NCBI GenBank assembly: GCA_022241475.1
Contig: JAKOMT010000012.1
Coordinates: 1 to 31,085 of the forward strand
Reading direction: 5' to 3'
DNA: 31,085 bases
From: Microvirga sp.
Lineage (GTDB): Bacteria; Pseudomonadota; Alphaproteobacteria; Rhizobiales; Beijerinckiaceae
Positions 14,446 to 24,913 of this stretch are shown piece by piece; within the stretch, counting starts at the first letter, position 1; each line of letters opens with the position of its first letter. The notes under the pieces are model-generated. The model had not been told where the DNA came from and did no database searches. It worked only from the letters and a program-made list of their open reading frames with translations. Made by a program: the position numbers and the translations under genes.

Positions 14446-14462
14446 TTGATTGGTCCGATCAA
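14446..14462. promoter_or_regulatory. Imperfect palindrome upstream of the Crp-like gene
   Basis: TTGATTGG-T-CCGATCAA has 8-bp arms with one mismatch. It ends 3 bases before TTGACA at 14466. The TTGAT/ATCAA halves recall Fnr-type half-sites, but the 7-base gap is wrong for a normal FNR box. It could be an autoregulatory site of the downstream gene. Confidence 0.3.
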
Positions 14463-14531
14463 TTCTTGACAGTTAGCCGCACTAGTGCCAATTGTATTGC
14501 CATCCTCGGATACCGGGACATAAGAAAAATA

Positions 14532-14563
14532 TTGCAAGGCCGATTTTGAATTCGGCCATGCAA
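14532..14563 (+). promoter_or_regulatory. Leader hairpin of the Crp-like gene
   Basis: TTGCAAGGCCGA and TCGGCCATGCAA pair over 12 positions with one mismatch around an 8-base loop. The hairpin ends a few bases before the AAAGGAG ribosome site (about 14571) of the regulator gene. It may act in the mRNA leader or as a DNA operator. Confidence 0.4.
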
Positions 14564-14584
14564 ATCAAGAAAAGGAGTCGACCG

Positions 14585-15388
14585 ATGCCGTCCGATGGCG
14601 CAAGCCAAAATCGAGCGGACGAGCGGGGTATCGGCGAACCGGCCGGCATCTTCGATATGGATAAAGATAAAAATCGCATCCTGATCGCATTGCCGCCCGA
14701 CGAACTGCGTCGCCTCATGCCATGGCTCGAGCCGGTTACGTTGCTTCCGGGCGAGGCGCTCGCGGAATTCGAGCAGCCCGTCTCCCACATCTATTTTCCA
14801 CAGAGCGCGATCCTTGCGATACAGAGCCGCGCGCGCGGCGTCGGCTTCGTGGAGACCTGCACCGTCGGCCGTGAAGGGGCTTTCGGCCTCGTGACCGTGT
14901 CCGGCTCGGGATTGTCGATCGGCCGGGTGGTCGTGCAGATCGCCGGCCGAGCGCTTCGTGTGCGGGCCGACGTGTTCCGGGAAATCCTCGCCGCCTCCCC
15001 CGGTCTCCAGGACATCAGAACCCGGTACACGGAAGCGGCGATGATCCTCATGGCGCAATCGATCGCCTGCAAGACGCTCCATTCCGTCGAGGAGCGCTTG
15101 TGCCGCTGGCTTCTGACCTGTCGCGACCGCACCGGCAGCGATACGATCCCGCTCACGCAGGAAGCTCTCGCGGAAAGTCTCGGCGTTCAGAGAACGACCA
15201 TCACGGCGGCGGCCCGCAATCTGCAGAACCGCGGGCTGATCCGCTATCGCCGCGGCGTGATCGAATGCGTCGATCTGGACGGGCTCTTGCGGAATTCGTG
15301 TGAGTGTTACGGAATCCTGCGGGACGCCTTCTCCCGCTTGCTGCCTTACACCTACGTCGACCCGCCGGCGCGCTACGCGCTCGCCTGA
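14585..15388 (+). CDS. Crp/Fnr-family transcription regulator
   Basis: This 267-residue regulator has a beta-roll sensor domain (about 30-135), a dimerisation helix (about 140-170), and a C-terminal winged helix-turn-helix with LTQEALAESLGVQRTTITAAA (190-210) as helix-turn-recognition helix. The start is ATG 14585 behind AAAGGAG; in-frame upstream codons belong to the leader hairpin. The sensor lacks the canonical cAMP-binding cassette, having VGREGAFGL and RVVVQIAGRALRV instead. It has no N-terminal cysteine cluster, so it is neither a typical Crp nor an oxygen-sensing Fnr. It diverges from the GTA operon across a 430-bp region. Control of that operon is possible but unproven. Its 3' end overlaps the converging thioesterase gene by 16 bases. 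Confidence 0.9.
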   Translation: MPSDGASQNRADERGIGEPAGIFDMDKDKNRILIALPPDELRRLMPWLEPVTLLPGEALAEFEQPVSHIYFPQSAILAIQSRARGVGFVETCTVGREGAFGLVTVSGSGLSIGRVVVQIAGRALRVRADVFREILAASPGLQDIRTRYTEAAMILMAQSIACKTLHSVEERLCRWLLTCRDRTGSDTIPLTQEALAESLGVQRTTITAAARNLQNRGLIRYRRGVIECVDLDGLLRNSCECYGILRDAFSRLLPYTYVDPPARYALA

Positions 15389-15783
15389 GACGCGGGCGGA
15401 TCGATCGGGCGCGGGCGGCCCTCATCGTCGATCGCCACGAACGTGAACGTCGCGACGGTCACTTTCTCGCGCAGCTCCTCGCGAAAGCGCCGAGCCCAGG
15501 CCTCGATATGGATGCGCATCGAGGTTCGCCCGACGGATTCGACCTCCGTGTAGACGCAGAGCACGTCGCCGACCTTGACCGGGCGGATGAACGTCATCGC
15601 CTCGACCGCGATCGTGACGACGCGGCCGCGGGCGCGCTCGACGCCGGCGATGCCGCCCGCCTGGTCCATCTGCGAGAGCACCCAACCCCCGAAGATGTCG
15701 CCGTTGGCGTTGGTGTCGGCCGGCATGGCGAGGGTGCGCACGGTGAGTTCGCCGCGCGGTTCGCCGTCAGGGCTCCTCACCAT
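15373..15783 (-). CDS. YciA-like acyl-CoA thioesterase (hotdog fold)
   Basis: This 136-residue hotdog thioesterase hydrolyses acyl-CoA to free acid and CoA. The signature TNANGDIFGGWVLSQMDQAGG (about 24-44) matches YciA/BACH enzymes, with the catalytic Asp in NGDIFGG. The second half shows VEAMTFIRPVKVGDVLCVY and the strand ATFTFVAIDDEGRPRPI. It starts 21 bases after the rpoD stop on the same strand and may be read from that operon. Its end overlaps the Crp-like gene tail to tail. The physiological acyl substrate cannot be inferred. Confidence 0.9.
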   Translation of the reverse strand: MVRSPDGEPRGELTVRTLAMPADTNANGDIFGGWVLSQMDQAGGIAGVERARGRVVTIAVEAMTFIRPVKVGDVLCVYTEVESVGRTSMRIHIEAWARRFREELREKVTVATFTFVAIDDEGRPRPIDPPASQASA

Positions 15784-15804
15784 GTCGCTTCGCCCCCCGG
15801 CGGC

Positions 15805-17796
<1,992 letters not shown>

Positions 17797-18057
17797 TCAA
17801 GAATTCCTAACGCCTGTCAGCCCGCGCCCGATGCCCGCGCGTCGGTCAGCCTGCCCGCCTGAGTGTGCGCCCGACCAGATGAGGCCCGAGTCGCGCACAT
17901 CAAACATCAGCCGGCTTGTCAAACCGTTAACCATCGCAGCGACGTCGAGACCGGAAAAGCCGACAAAGGCGCCGGATCGCAAGATCCGCCGCCCGCAGCA
18001 ACGCCTGCATCGATATCGCTGTCCGCGATCGTCTCCACCCCGATCTTCGAACCGGCT
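17797..18057. other. dnaG-rpoD intergenic region
   Basis: This 261-bp gap holds a minus-strand TTGACA (17922-17917) with no good -10 at 16-18 bases, and next to it TTAACCAT (17927-17934, plus-strand reading), which matches the CtrA half-site. An internal rpoD promoter is likely here on general grounds, but its elements are not convincing. Confidence 0.35.
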
Positions 18058-19974
18058 CTAACCGTCTTCCCGGTCGACCTCCGCGCCTTTGATCGAGGAC
18101 AGTTGCGTCCGTATATCACACAATCGTGCGAAACTCGCTTCGCTGCCGTCCTCGGCGAACGCGCGCTCGGCCGCCTTAAGCTCGCTATGTAGCGTGTATG
18201 CGTCGTGATGCAAGGTGATCGCGTCAATCAACGCATCGCCCACGCGCACGGGATCCGCGAATCCGTCGAGTATCCAGCGAAGGCTGGGCACAATTCGCCC
18301 GGCCAGCGCGTCGACCGCGTCGGTGAGGCCGGCGCGGGCCAGAGCCGCGCGCAGGAGATCCGGCTCGGGCGCGTCGTCTTCCGACGCGTAGTTCAGCAAC
18401 GCCCGCAAGACGGCGCGGGCTTCCGCGCTCGCGAGATTGAGGTCCGCAAGCAATTCCGCGTGCTCGCCGAGGAGATGCGGGTGCGCCACGCAGGCGCTCA
18501 CGATCATCGCCTCGCGCGGCTGCGCTCCTTGTCCGACGTCATCGGACTTTCGGGCGAACAGACCGCTGCGAAGCAACGCGGCGCTCGGCCGATATCCGTT
18601 GGGAAGCAGGGAGCCCTGTGGCTCGTTCGGAGCGAATCGCCCGCCCCCTCGCCTCGCCCCGCCGGAATCGGCCGGGCGGGAGTCGTTGCGCCGCCGCCTC
18701 GCCCCCGAAAACTGCGCCGAAAGGCGCGCCTCGATCTCGTCGCGATAATACCGTTGGAGCGTCTCATCTTTAATGGCGCGCACGGCCTGGCGCAGGCGGC
18801 GCTCGAAAGCGGCGCGCTGCTCTGGCGTATCGAGTTCGCCCGCCTCCAGCTCGCGCGCCCAGAGAACGTCGACGAGCGGCAGCGCTGCGTCGAGCAACGC
18901 CGTCATCGCGGAAGCCCCGCCGCCGTCGCGAGCGATGTCGTCGGGATCGCGTCCCTCCGGCAGAATCGCGAACCGCAGCGATTTCCCGATCGGCAGGATC
19001 GGGAGCGCCGTGTCGAGAGCGCGGAACGCGGCGCGCCGCCCGGCCTTGTCGCCGTCGAAGCAGAGCACCGGCTCGTCCGCCATCCGCCAGAGTCCGGCGA
19101 GTTGATCCTCGGTCAGAGCCGTGCCGAGCGGCGCGACCGCGTGGTGGATTCCCATCCGCGACAGCGCGATCACGTCCATGTAGCCCTCGACCGCGACGAC
19201 CGCGCTCTTCTCGTGGGCGGCCTTGCGGGCCAGATGCGCGTTGTAGAGCATCGTCCCCTTGTGGAAGAGCGGCGTGTCGGGCGAATTGAGGTACTTCGCG
19301 GGCACGTCGGCGGACAGCGCCCGCCCTCCGAAGGCGACGACGCGCCCGCGAATATCGCAGATCGGAAAGATCACCCGGTCGCGGAAGCGGTCATAGGGCA
19401 CGGCGATGTCGTCGCCCGTCACGAGCAATCCCGCCTCGATCATGCCCTCCGACGGCACGCCCTTGCCGGCGAGGTGATCGCGCAGGGCGAAGCGGTCGGC
19501 GGGGGCGTAGCCCATGCGGAAGCGTTCGATGACGCGCGCGTCGAGGCCGCGCCGCTCGACGTATTCACGCGCCTTCGTCCCGCGCCGGCCCGCAAGCTCC
19601 TGTGAGAAGAACGCGGCCGCCATCTCCATGATCTCGTGAAGCCCGGTGCGCCGCTTCTCCTCGCGCACAGCGTCCGCCGAGACTTTCGGCAGGGGGACTC
19701 CCGCTTCCGACGCCAGCCGCTCCACCGTCTCGGGGAAACTGAGACCCTCCGTCTCCATGAGGAAATCGAAGATGTCGCCATGCTTCCCCGACGAAAAACA
19801 ATGATAGAAGCCCTTCTGATCATTGACGAAAAAAGAGGGCGACTTCTCGGCGTTGAAGGGCGAGAGCCCCTTCCATTCCCGCCCCGCCTTTTTCAGGCGC
19901 ACGCGCTTGCCGACGACCTCCGAGACGGGCAGCCGGGCGCGGATCTCGTCGAGGACAGAGGGCGGGTATCGCAT
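18058..19974 (-). CDS. dnaG: DNA primase
   Basis: This 638-residue primase makes RNA primers at the replication fork. The N-terminus (MRYPPSVLDEIRARLPVSEVV) fixes the start. The zinc-binding domain is at 35-70, but three of the four usual ligands are replaced: the C-x2-H pair is S38/N41, and of the C-x2-C pair only C59 remains (S62). The RNA polymerase core follows with the TOPRIM motifs VEGYMDVIALSRMG and LCFDGDKAGR. A glycine/arginine linker near residue 430-460 leads to the helicase-binding domain. It diverges from argS across 169 bp and leads toward rpoD. The SPFN...HCFSSGKHGD zinc-site variant is, as I recall, common in Hyphomicrobiales. Confidence 0.97.
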   Translation of the reverse strand: MRYPPSVLDEIRARLPVSEVVGKRVRLKKAGREWKGLSPFNAEKSPSFFVNDQKGFYHCFSSGKHGDIFDFLMETEGLSFPETVERLASEAGVPLPKVSADAVREEKRRTGLHEIMEMAAAFFSQELAGRRGTKAREYVERRGLDARVIERFRMGYAPADRFALRDHLAGKGVPSEGMIEAGLLVTGDDIAVPYDRFRDRVIFPICDIRGRVVAFGGRALSADVPAKYLNSPDTPLFHKGTMLYNAHLARKAAHEKSAVVAVEGYMDVIALSRMGIHHAVAPLGTALTEDQLAGLWRMADEPVLCFDGDKAGRRAAFRALDTALPILPIGKSLRFAILPEGRDPDDIARDGGGASAMTALLDAALPLVDVLWARELEAGELDTPEQRAAFERRLRQAVRAIKDETLQRYYRDEIEARLSAQFSGARRRRNDSRPADSGGARRGGGRFAPNEPQGSLLPNGYRPSAALLRSGLFARKSDDVGQGAQPREAMIVSACVAHPHLLGEHAELLADLNLASAEARAVLRALLNYASEDDAPEPDLLRAALARAGLTDAVDALAGRIVPSLRWILDGFADPVRVGDALIDAITLHHDAYTLHSELKAAERAFAEDGSEASFARLCDIRTQLSSIKGAEVDREDG

Positions 19975-20143
19975 GACCGCGAGCTTACACCAGATCGCGC
20001 GAGCCGTGTCACGCCTGCGGCGGCTGTGTCCGCGCCCGTCCCCCGACGCTTGAAGAAAACGGCGTCTCATGAGAAGAGGCCGCTTCGGACGAGGCCGCCG
20101 CAATTGCCGGTCGCCCGGCGCCGACAGCTGGAACGGACGGCAG

Positions 20144-21907
20144 ATGAACCTTTTTTCGATCTTCGAGGAACGCGTCGGGCAGGCGCTCCACAGGCTCCGG
20201 GCGAACGGCTCCCTGCCGCAGGAGATCGACGTCTCGCGCGCCGTCGTCGAGCCGCCCCGCGATCCCGCCCACGGCGACCTCGCGACGAACGCGGCGATGG
20301 TGTTCGCCAAGGAGGCGAAGACGAATCCGCGGGCGCTGGCCGAACTCATCGCGGCCGATCTGCGCGAGGACCCCCGCATCGCCTCCGCCGAGATCGCCGG
20401 TCCCGGCTTCATCAATCTGCGTCTCGATCCCGCGATCTACGCGGAGGTCTTGCGCAGCGTCATCACGCTCGGGCTCGATTACGGACGCGGCGCGCGCTCG
20501 GATGGCGGCAAGATCAACGTCGAGTTCGTCTCGGCCAATCCCACGGGGCCGATGCATGTCGGCCACGGGCGCGGCGCGGTCTTCGGAGACGCCCTGTGTG
20601 ATCTCCTCGCTTTCGCGGGCGAGGACGTGACGCGGGAATACTACATCAACGACGCGGGAGCGCAGGTCGACGTGCTCGCGCGCTCGGCCTTCCTGCGCTA
20701 TCGCGAGGCGCTCGGCGAAGATATCGGGGCGATCCCCGAAGGACTTTATCCGGGCGATTACCTCGTCGGCGTGGGCCAGTCGCTCGCCGAGATCCACGGC
20801 CCCGGCCTCCTCGACATCGAAGACGAGGAGGAGTGGCTGCCGCTCATGCGCGACGCCGCCATCGACGCGATGATGGAGATGATCCGCGACGATCTCGCCG
20901 CGCTCGATATCAGCCACGACGTGTTCTTCTCGGAGCGCTCCCTGTCCCAGGGAGAGACCGACGAGATCGCAGCGACGATCGCCGATTTCCGCGCGCGGGA
21001 TCTGATCTACGAGGGACGCCTGCCGCCCCCAAAGGGCGCGGCGGTCGAGGATTGGGAAGATCGGGAACAGACGCTCTTTCGCGCGACGCTCTTCGGCGAC
21101 GACGTGGACCGTCCGCTCCTGAAGTCGGACGGCTCCTACACGTATTTCGCCGCCGACATCGCCTATCACCGCTCCAAGTTCGAGCGGGGATTTCCGGTCA
21201 TGATCGACGTCTGGGGCGCCGATCACGGCGGCTACGTCAAGCGCATGAAGGCCGCGGTCGCCGCCGTCACGAACGGGGCCGGAGAGCTCGACGTCAAGCT
21301 CTGCCAGATGGTCAAGCTGATGCGGGCCGGCGAGCAGGTGAAGATGTCGAAGCGCTCGGGCGATTTCGTCACCTTGCGCGAGGTGGTGGACGAAGTGGGC
21401 CGGGACGCCGTTCGCTTCATGATGCTCTTTCGCAAGAACGACGCGCCGCTCGATTTCGACCTCGCGAAAGTCGTCGAGCAGTCGAAAGACAACCCCGTCT
21501 TCTATGTGCAATATGCGCATGCGCGCTGCGCCTCGATCTTCCGGCAGGCGGGCGAGGCGTTTCCGGGGGCGGATTTCTCGACCGCCGCCCTCGCCTCCGC
21601 GACGACCGATCAGGCCGCCGACGAGGCCGAAATCGAGCTGCTGCGCAAGATCGCGCAATATCCTCGCGTGGTCGAAGCGGCCGCCAAGGCCCATGAGCCG
21701 CACCGGATCGCCTTCTACGTTCACGAGCTCGCGAGCCAGCTCCATCAATTCTGGAGCAAGGGCAAAGACCTGCCGCAATTACGGTTTGTTAATCAAACCG
21801 ATGAAAAGTCGACCAGAGCGAGACTCGGGCTTGCGCACGCCGTTCGTTGCGTAATCGCCTCCGGTCTCGGTATTCTTGGTGTGACGGCGCCCGACGAAAT
21901 GCGCTAG
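20144..21907 (+). CDS. argS: Arginyl-tRNA synthetase
   Basis: This 587-residue class I synthetase charges tRNA-Arg. The N-terminal Add1 domain (about 1-110) starts [11 protein letters not shown], which sets the start at 20144. The HIGH motif is in [14 protein letters not shown], the KMSKS-like loop is [10 protein letters not shown], and the C-terminal anticodon-binding DALR domain ends [18 protein letters not shown]. Codons near 21779-21830 are unusually AT-rich (tta, ttt, gtt, aat, aga) and contain the inverted repeat CGGTTTG-TTAAT-CAAACCG (21782-21800). It leads the set with the SPOR, nagZ and scp genes. Confidence 0.97.
   Translation: MNLFSIFEERVGQALHRLRANGSLPQEIDVSRAVVEPPRDPAHGDLATNAAMVFAKEAKTNPRALAELIAADLREDPRIASAEIAGPGFINLRLDPAIYAEVLRSVITLGLDYGRGARSDGGKINVEFVSANPTGPMHVGHGRGAVFGDALCDLLAFAGEDVTREYYINDAGAQVDVLARSAFLRYREALGEDIGAIPEGLYPGDYLVGVGQSLAEIHGPGLLDIEDEEEWLPLMRDAAIDAMMEMIRDDLAALDISHDVFFSERSLSQGETDEIAATIADFRARDLIYEGRLPPPKGAAVEDWEDREQTLFRATLFGDDVDRPLLKSDGSYTYFAADIAYHRSKFERGFPVMIDVWGADHGGYVKRMKAAVAAVTNGAGELDVKLCQMVKLMRAGEQVKMSKRSGDFVTLREVVDEVGRDAVRFMMLFRKNDAPLDFDLAKVVEQSKDNPVFYVQYAHARCASIFRQAGEAFPGADFSTAALASATTDQAADEAEIELLRKIAQYPRVVEAAAKAHEPHRIAFYVHELASQLHQFWSKGKDLPQLRFVNQTDEKSTRARLGLAHAVRCVIASGLGILGVTAPDEMR
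21782..21800. repeat. Inverted repeat in AT-rich end of argS
   Basis: CGGTTTG-TTAAT-CAAACCG has perfect 7-bp arms around 5 bases, inside argS codons and about 180 bp before the SPOR gene. It may be a regulatory site for the downstream gene or simply a local codon anomaly. Confidence 0.3.
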
Positions 21908-21965
21908 CGGTCGGCGTCTTCCGGTGGCGGCCCGAAAGCCGCGCGATCGACGAGAGGCCAGACAT

Positions 21966-23777
21966 ATGTCCGATACCGCGAAAAAGCGTCTGGCGATCGA
22001 TCTCGAGGAGATCGAGCGTCAGCTTCGCCAGACGGCTCCGCAGACGCAACCCTCGTCCTATGCGCCGCCGGCGGGACCGGGGCAGGCCAAGAACGACCCG
22101 CTGGCGGAACTCGCCCGGATCGTCGGCCAGGACGATCCCTTCCGGTCCATCCTGAGCGCCGACCGCGCCGGCGTCCAGCCGCGCCGGATCGATCCGGAGA
22201 TGGACGACATTTTCGCGCGCGCCGCTCCCGGTCACAGGCGCACGACCGCGGATTATGCGGCGGACCAGTACGCGCCCTACGAGCCGGGCGCGCCCGATCC
22301 CTACGCGGCGCAGCCTTACGCGGGCGAGCAGCGCCACGATCAACACGCCTCACGGGATCAGGAATGGCGAGAGCCGCAGGCCCCGGACTGGCGCGAATCG
22401 CCCGATTGGCCGAGCGAGGCTCAGGCGCCCTACCCCGGCTCCCCGAACGACGTCGGCTACGACGATGAAACTTACGTCGATCGAGACCCGCGCACCCATC
22501 AGCCGAGCGAGTTCGACGGCTATATGGACGAGGCCAACGCGGCCTATCCCGCGCAGCCACCGGCGGCCGGATCACGCCGCTACGCGGCGCCGGCTTACGC
22601 CACGCCCGCCTACGCCGCGCCGCATGACGGTCGCGACCAACTCTACGCCGACGAAGCCCCCTACGATCAGTATGCGGATGAAGCGCCCTACGCCGACGAC
22701 GCGCTCTATGCGGACGAGCGTCCCATGGCGCACGAGCCCGAGCGCCGGGGCCGCAAGCGCCTGGTCCTCGTCGGGGCCGTTCTCGGGTTGTCCGTGGTCG
22801 GCGTCGCCGCCGCCTTCGTCCTCTCCGACGATCGCGGCGCGACGGGCGAACCGCCGCTGATTCTGGCCGAGGATGGGCCGCTCAAGGTAGAGCCCCAGAA
22901 CCCCGACGGCGTGCAAATTCCCGATCAGGACCGCCAGATCTTCGAGCGCGCCGGCGAGGAGGAAACCCTTATCGCCGACCGTGAAGAGCAGCCTGTGGAC
23001 GTGGCCGCCGTCGCGCGCCAGTCCCCGCGCGTCGTGCTCCCGGCGCCCGCGGCCTCGCAGCAGAACCGCGCGGACGATCCGATCGCGCAGGCCTTGTCGG
23101 GCGTAATCGCCCCGCCGGACGAGCTGCAGCCGTCCGCAGCCGTCTCCGCCGCCGTCGCCGAGCTCGGCGAGCCGCGGCGCGTGCGCACGGTCACCGTGCG
23201 CCCCGACGGCACGATCGTGCGCAACGAATCGGCGGCGTTCATGCAGGCTCCCTCGGCGTCCGGCGATCAGGCCGCGCGTTCCGACGCCGCGCCCCTGTCC
23301 TACGTTCCGTCCGCCCCGTGGCGGGCGCCGGCGGCGCCGCCGGCCGCGCAGACCACGCCCACCCCGGAGCCCGCCTCCCCCTTGGAGATCGCAGCCGCCC
23401 CGATCCCCGTCGCGCCCCCGCAGACCGTTCCTGCGCCCGCGCCCGCAGCGCCGCTCGCGCTGACCGGAGCGCCCGCGCCGGCTCCCGCGCCCCAGCAGAC
23501 CGCCAGCGTCACGGCGGCGCCGACGGCGGTCGGCGGCGGATACGCCGTGCAGCTCGGCATCCGCGACACGCAGGCGCGCGCCGAACAGGCCTTCGCCCAG
23601 TTCCGCGACCGCTACTCGAGCCTTCTCGGCGGCGCGGCGCCCATCATCATGCGCGCGGAGGTCAACGGCTCGACCGTCTACCGCGTGCGCGTGGGGCCCT
23701 ACGCTCTCGGAGACGCCAACGGGCTGTGCGAGCGTATCAAGGGCGCCGGCGGCGATTGCTTCGTCGCCCGCAACTGA
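21966..23777 (+). CDS. SPOR-domain cell-envelope protein
   Basis: This 603-residue envelope protein starts with a charged cytoplasmic segment (MSDTAKKRLAIDLEEIERQL). A long Tyr/Pro/Ala-rich region (about 90-255) holds repeated YADEAPY / YADDALYADE units. One transmembrane helix (about 265-285, LVLVGAVLGLSVVGVAAAF) is followed by a periplasmic Pro/Ala-rich linker and a C-terminal SPOR domain (about 520-600, YAVQLGIRDTQARAE ... YRVRVGPY). SPOR domains bind denuded septal peptidoglycan. Position between argS and nagZ is a familiar alphaproteobacterial arrangement. The start at 21966 is chosen for the family-like MSD beginning. A strong terminator follows. Confidence 0.9.
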   Translation: MSDTAKKRLAIDLEEIERQLRQTAPQTQPSSYAPPAGPGQAKNDPLAELARIVGQDDPFRSILSADRAGVQPRRIDPEMDDIFARAAPGHRRTTADYAADQYAPYEPGAPDPYAAQPYAGEQRHDQHASRDQEWREPQAPDWRESPDWPSEAQAPYPGSPNDVGYDDETYVDRDPRTHQPSEFDGYMDEANAAYPAQPPAAGSRRYAAPAYATPAYAAPHDGRDQLYADEAPYDQYADEAPYADDALYADERPMAHEPERRGRKRLVLVGAVLGLSVVGVAAAFVLSDDRGATGEPPLILAEDGPLKVEPQNPDGVQIPDQDRQIFERAGEEETLIADREEQPVDVAAVARQSPRVVLPAPAASQQNRADDPIAQALSGVIAPPDELQPSAAVSAAVAELGEPRRVRTVTVRPDGTIVRNESAAFMQAPSASGDQAARSDAAPLSYVPSAPWRAPAAPPAAQTTPTPEPASPLEIAAAPIPVAPPQTVPAPAPAAPLALTGAPAPAPAPQQTASVTAAPTAVGGGYAVQLGIRDTQARAEQAFAQFRDRYSSLLGGAAPIIMRAEVNGSTVYRVRVGPYALGDANGLCERIKGAGGDCFVARN

Positions 23778-23786
23778 TCCGATCCC

Positions 23787-23820
23787 GCCAGCCTCGTCCG
23801 AGCGGCGAGGCTGGCCTTTT
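23787..23820 (+). terminator. Intrinsic terminator after the SPOR gene
   Basis: A perfect 10-bp stem (GCCAGCCTCG / CGAGGCTGGC) with a 9-base loop is followed directly by CTTTTC. It lies 10 bases after the SPOR stop, so nagZ (start 23842) may rely on read-through or its own promoter. Confidence 0.75.
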
Positions 23821-23841
23821 CAAAGCCAGCACGGCGTCCAG

Positions 23842-24855
23842 ATGACCCTTTCCGCGACGATCTACGGCTGTTCGGGCCTCGCCCTGAACGAGACCGAGAA
23901 AGCCTTCTTCCGCGACGCGAAGCCCTGGGGCTTCATTCTGTTCAAACGCAACATCGACGACCCGGCGCAGGTGCGCGCGCTCTGCGGGCAACTGCGCGAG
24001 GCCGCCGGCCACGACGCGCCTATCCTGATCGATCAGGAAGGCGGGCGGGTCCAGCGCCTGCGCGAGCCGCACTGGCCGATTTTTCCCCCGGGGCGCGCCT
24101 ACGCCAATCCGGCGCTGCCGATGGACCTGCGCGAGCGCTCGGCCCGCCTGGGCGCGAGGCTCATCGCGCGAGATCTCATCGCGCTGGGCGTCGACGTCGA
24201 TTGCCTGCCCGTGCTCGACGTTCCCGTCGCGGGCGCCCACGACGTGATCGGCGACCGCGCCTATGGCGAGGATCCGACGATCGTCGCGCGCCTCGGCCGC
24301 GCCGCCGCGCAGGGCCTGCTCGACGAGGGCGTGCTGCCTGTCGCTAAGCACATCCCGGGCCACGGCCGCGCGGGCGTCGACAGTCACCTCGCGCTCCCGG
24401 TCGTCGACGCGTCGCGCGAGGACCTTGAGCGCCGCGACTTCGCCCCCTTCCGCGAACTCGCCGACCTGCCGCTCGCGATGACGGCGCACGTCGTCTATTC
24501 CGCGATCGACCCGGAGAATTGCGCCACGCATTCACGCCGCGTGATCGACGAGATCATTCGCGGCCACATCGGCTTCGACGGCCTTCTGATGAGCGACGAC
24601 GTCGGCATGCAGGCGCTCGCGGGGGATTTCGCCTCGCGAACCCGCGCCCTCTTCGTCGCCGGTTGCGATCTCGCGCTCCATTGCAGCGGCGCGATGGATG
24701 AGATGCTGGCCGTGGCGTCCGAAGCGCCGCCGCTCACGCCCGACGCCGCGAGGCGCTCCGAACGAGCGCTTCGCTTGCGAAAAGGCGCGGATTCGGCCTT
24801 CGATCCTGTGGATGCGCGCGCCGAACTCGACGCACTGCTTGCGGCCCGGGCCTGA
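23842..24855 (+). CDS. nagZ: Beta-N-acetylhexosaminidase (GH3)
   Basis: This 337-residue cytosolic GH3 enzyme removes GlcNAc from anhydromuropeptides in cell-wall recycling. Motifs: LIDQEGGRVQRL (63-74), VLDVPV (124-129), KHIPGHGRAGVDSH (169-182) with the Asp-His dyad D180/H182 as general acid/base, and LLMSDDVGM (248-256) with the nucleophile D252 or D253. There is no signal peptide. The start MTLSATIYGCSG is typical. It stands between the SPOR gene terminator and scpA (58 bases downstream). Confidence 0.96.
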   Translation: MTLSATIYGCSGLALNETEKAFFRDAKPWGFILFKRNIDDPAQVRALCGQLREAAGHDAPILIDQEGGRVQRLREPHWPIFPPGRAYANPALPMDLRERSARLGARLIARDLIALGVDVDCLPVLDVPVAGAHDVIGDRAYGEDPTIVARLGRAAAQGLLDEGVLPVAKHIPGHGRAGVDSHLALPVVDASREDLERRDFAPFRELADLPLAMTAHVVYSAIDPENCATHSRRVIDEIIRGHIGFDGLLMSDDVGMQALAGDFASRTRALFVAGCDLALHCSGAMDEMLAVASEAPPLTPDAARRSERALRLRKGADSAFDPVDARAELDALLAARA

Positions 24856-24913
24856 ACGCGCGATTCTGTGACGGTTCCCGCAAGGGATTTCCTGATGGGA
24901 CCGGCGCCGAATC

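Larger units (their letters stand above)
14155..14584. other. Divergent control region between GTA cluster and Crp-like gene
   Basis: This 430-bp gap without a gene is distinctly more AT-rich than its surroundings around 14240-14340 and 14440-14570. It holds the g1 promoter candidate with its palindrome, a second palindrome, and the palindrome and hairpin in front of the regulator gene (listed separately). A TTGACA at 14466 lacks a well-spaced -10 (TTGTAT is 20 bases away). Nothing else recognisable was seen between 14260 and 14440. Confidence 0.7.

Noticed and set aside
14446..14462. TTGAT...ATCAA as an FNR box
   Set aside because: The gap between halves is 7 bases, not 4. It is kept only as a palindrome of unknown partner.
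14466..14497. TTGACA ... TTGTAT as the promoter of the Crp-like gene
   Set aside because: Spacing is 20 bases and the -10 is poor. No other convincing -10 fits.
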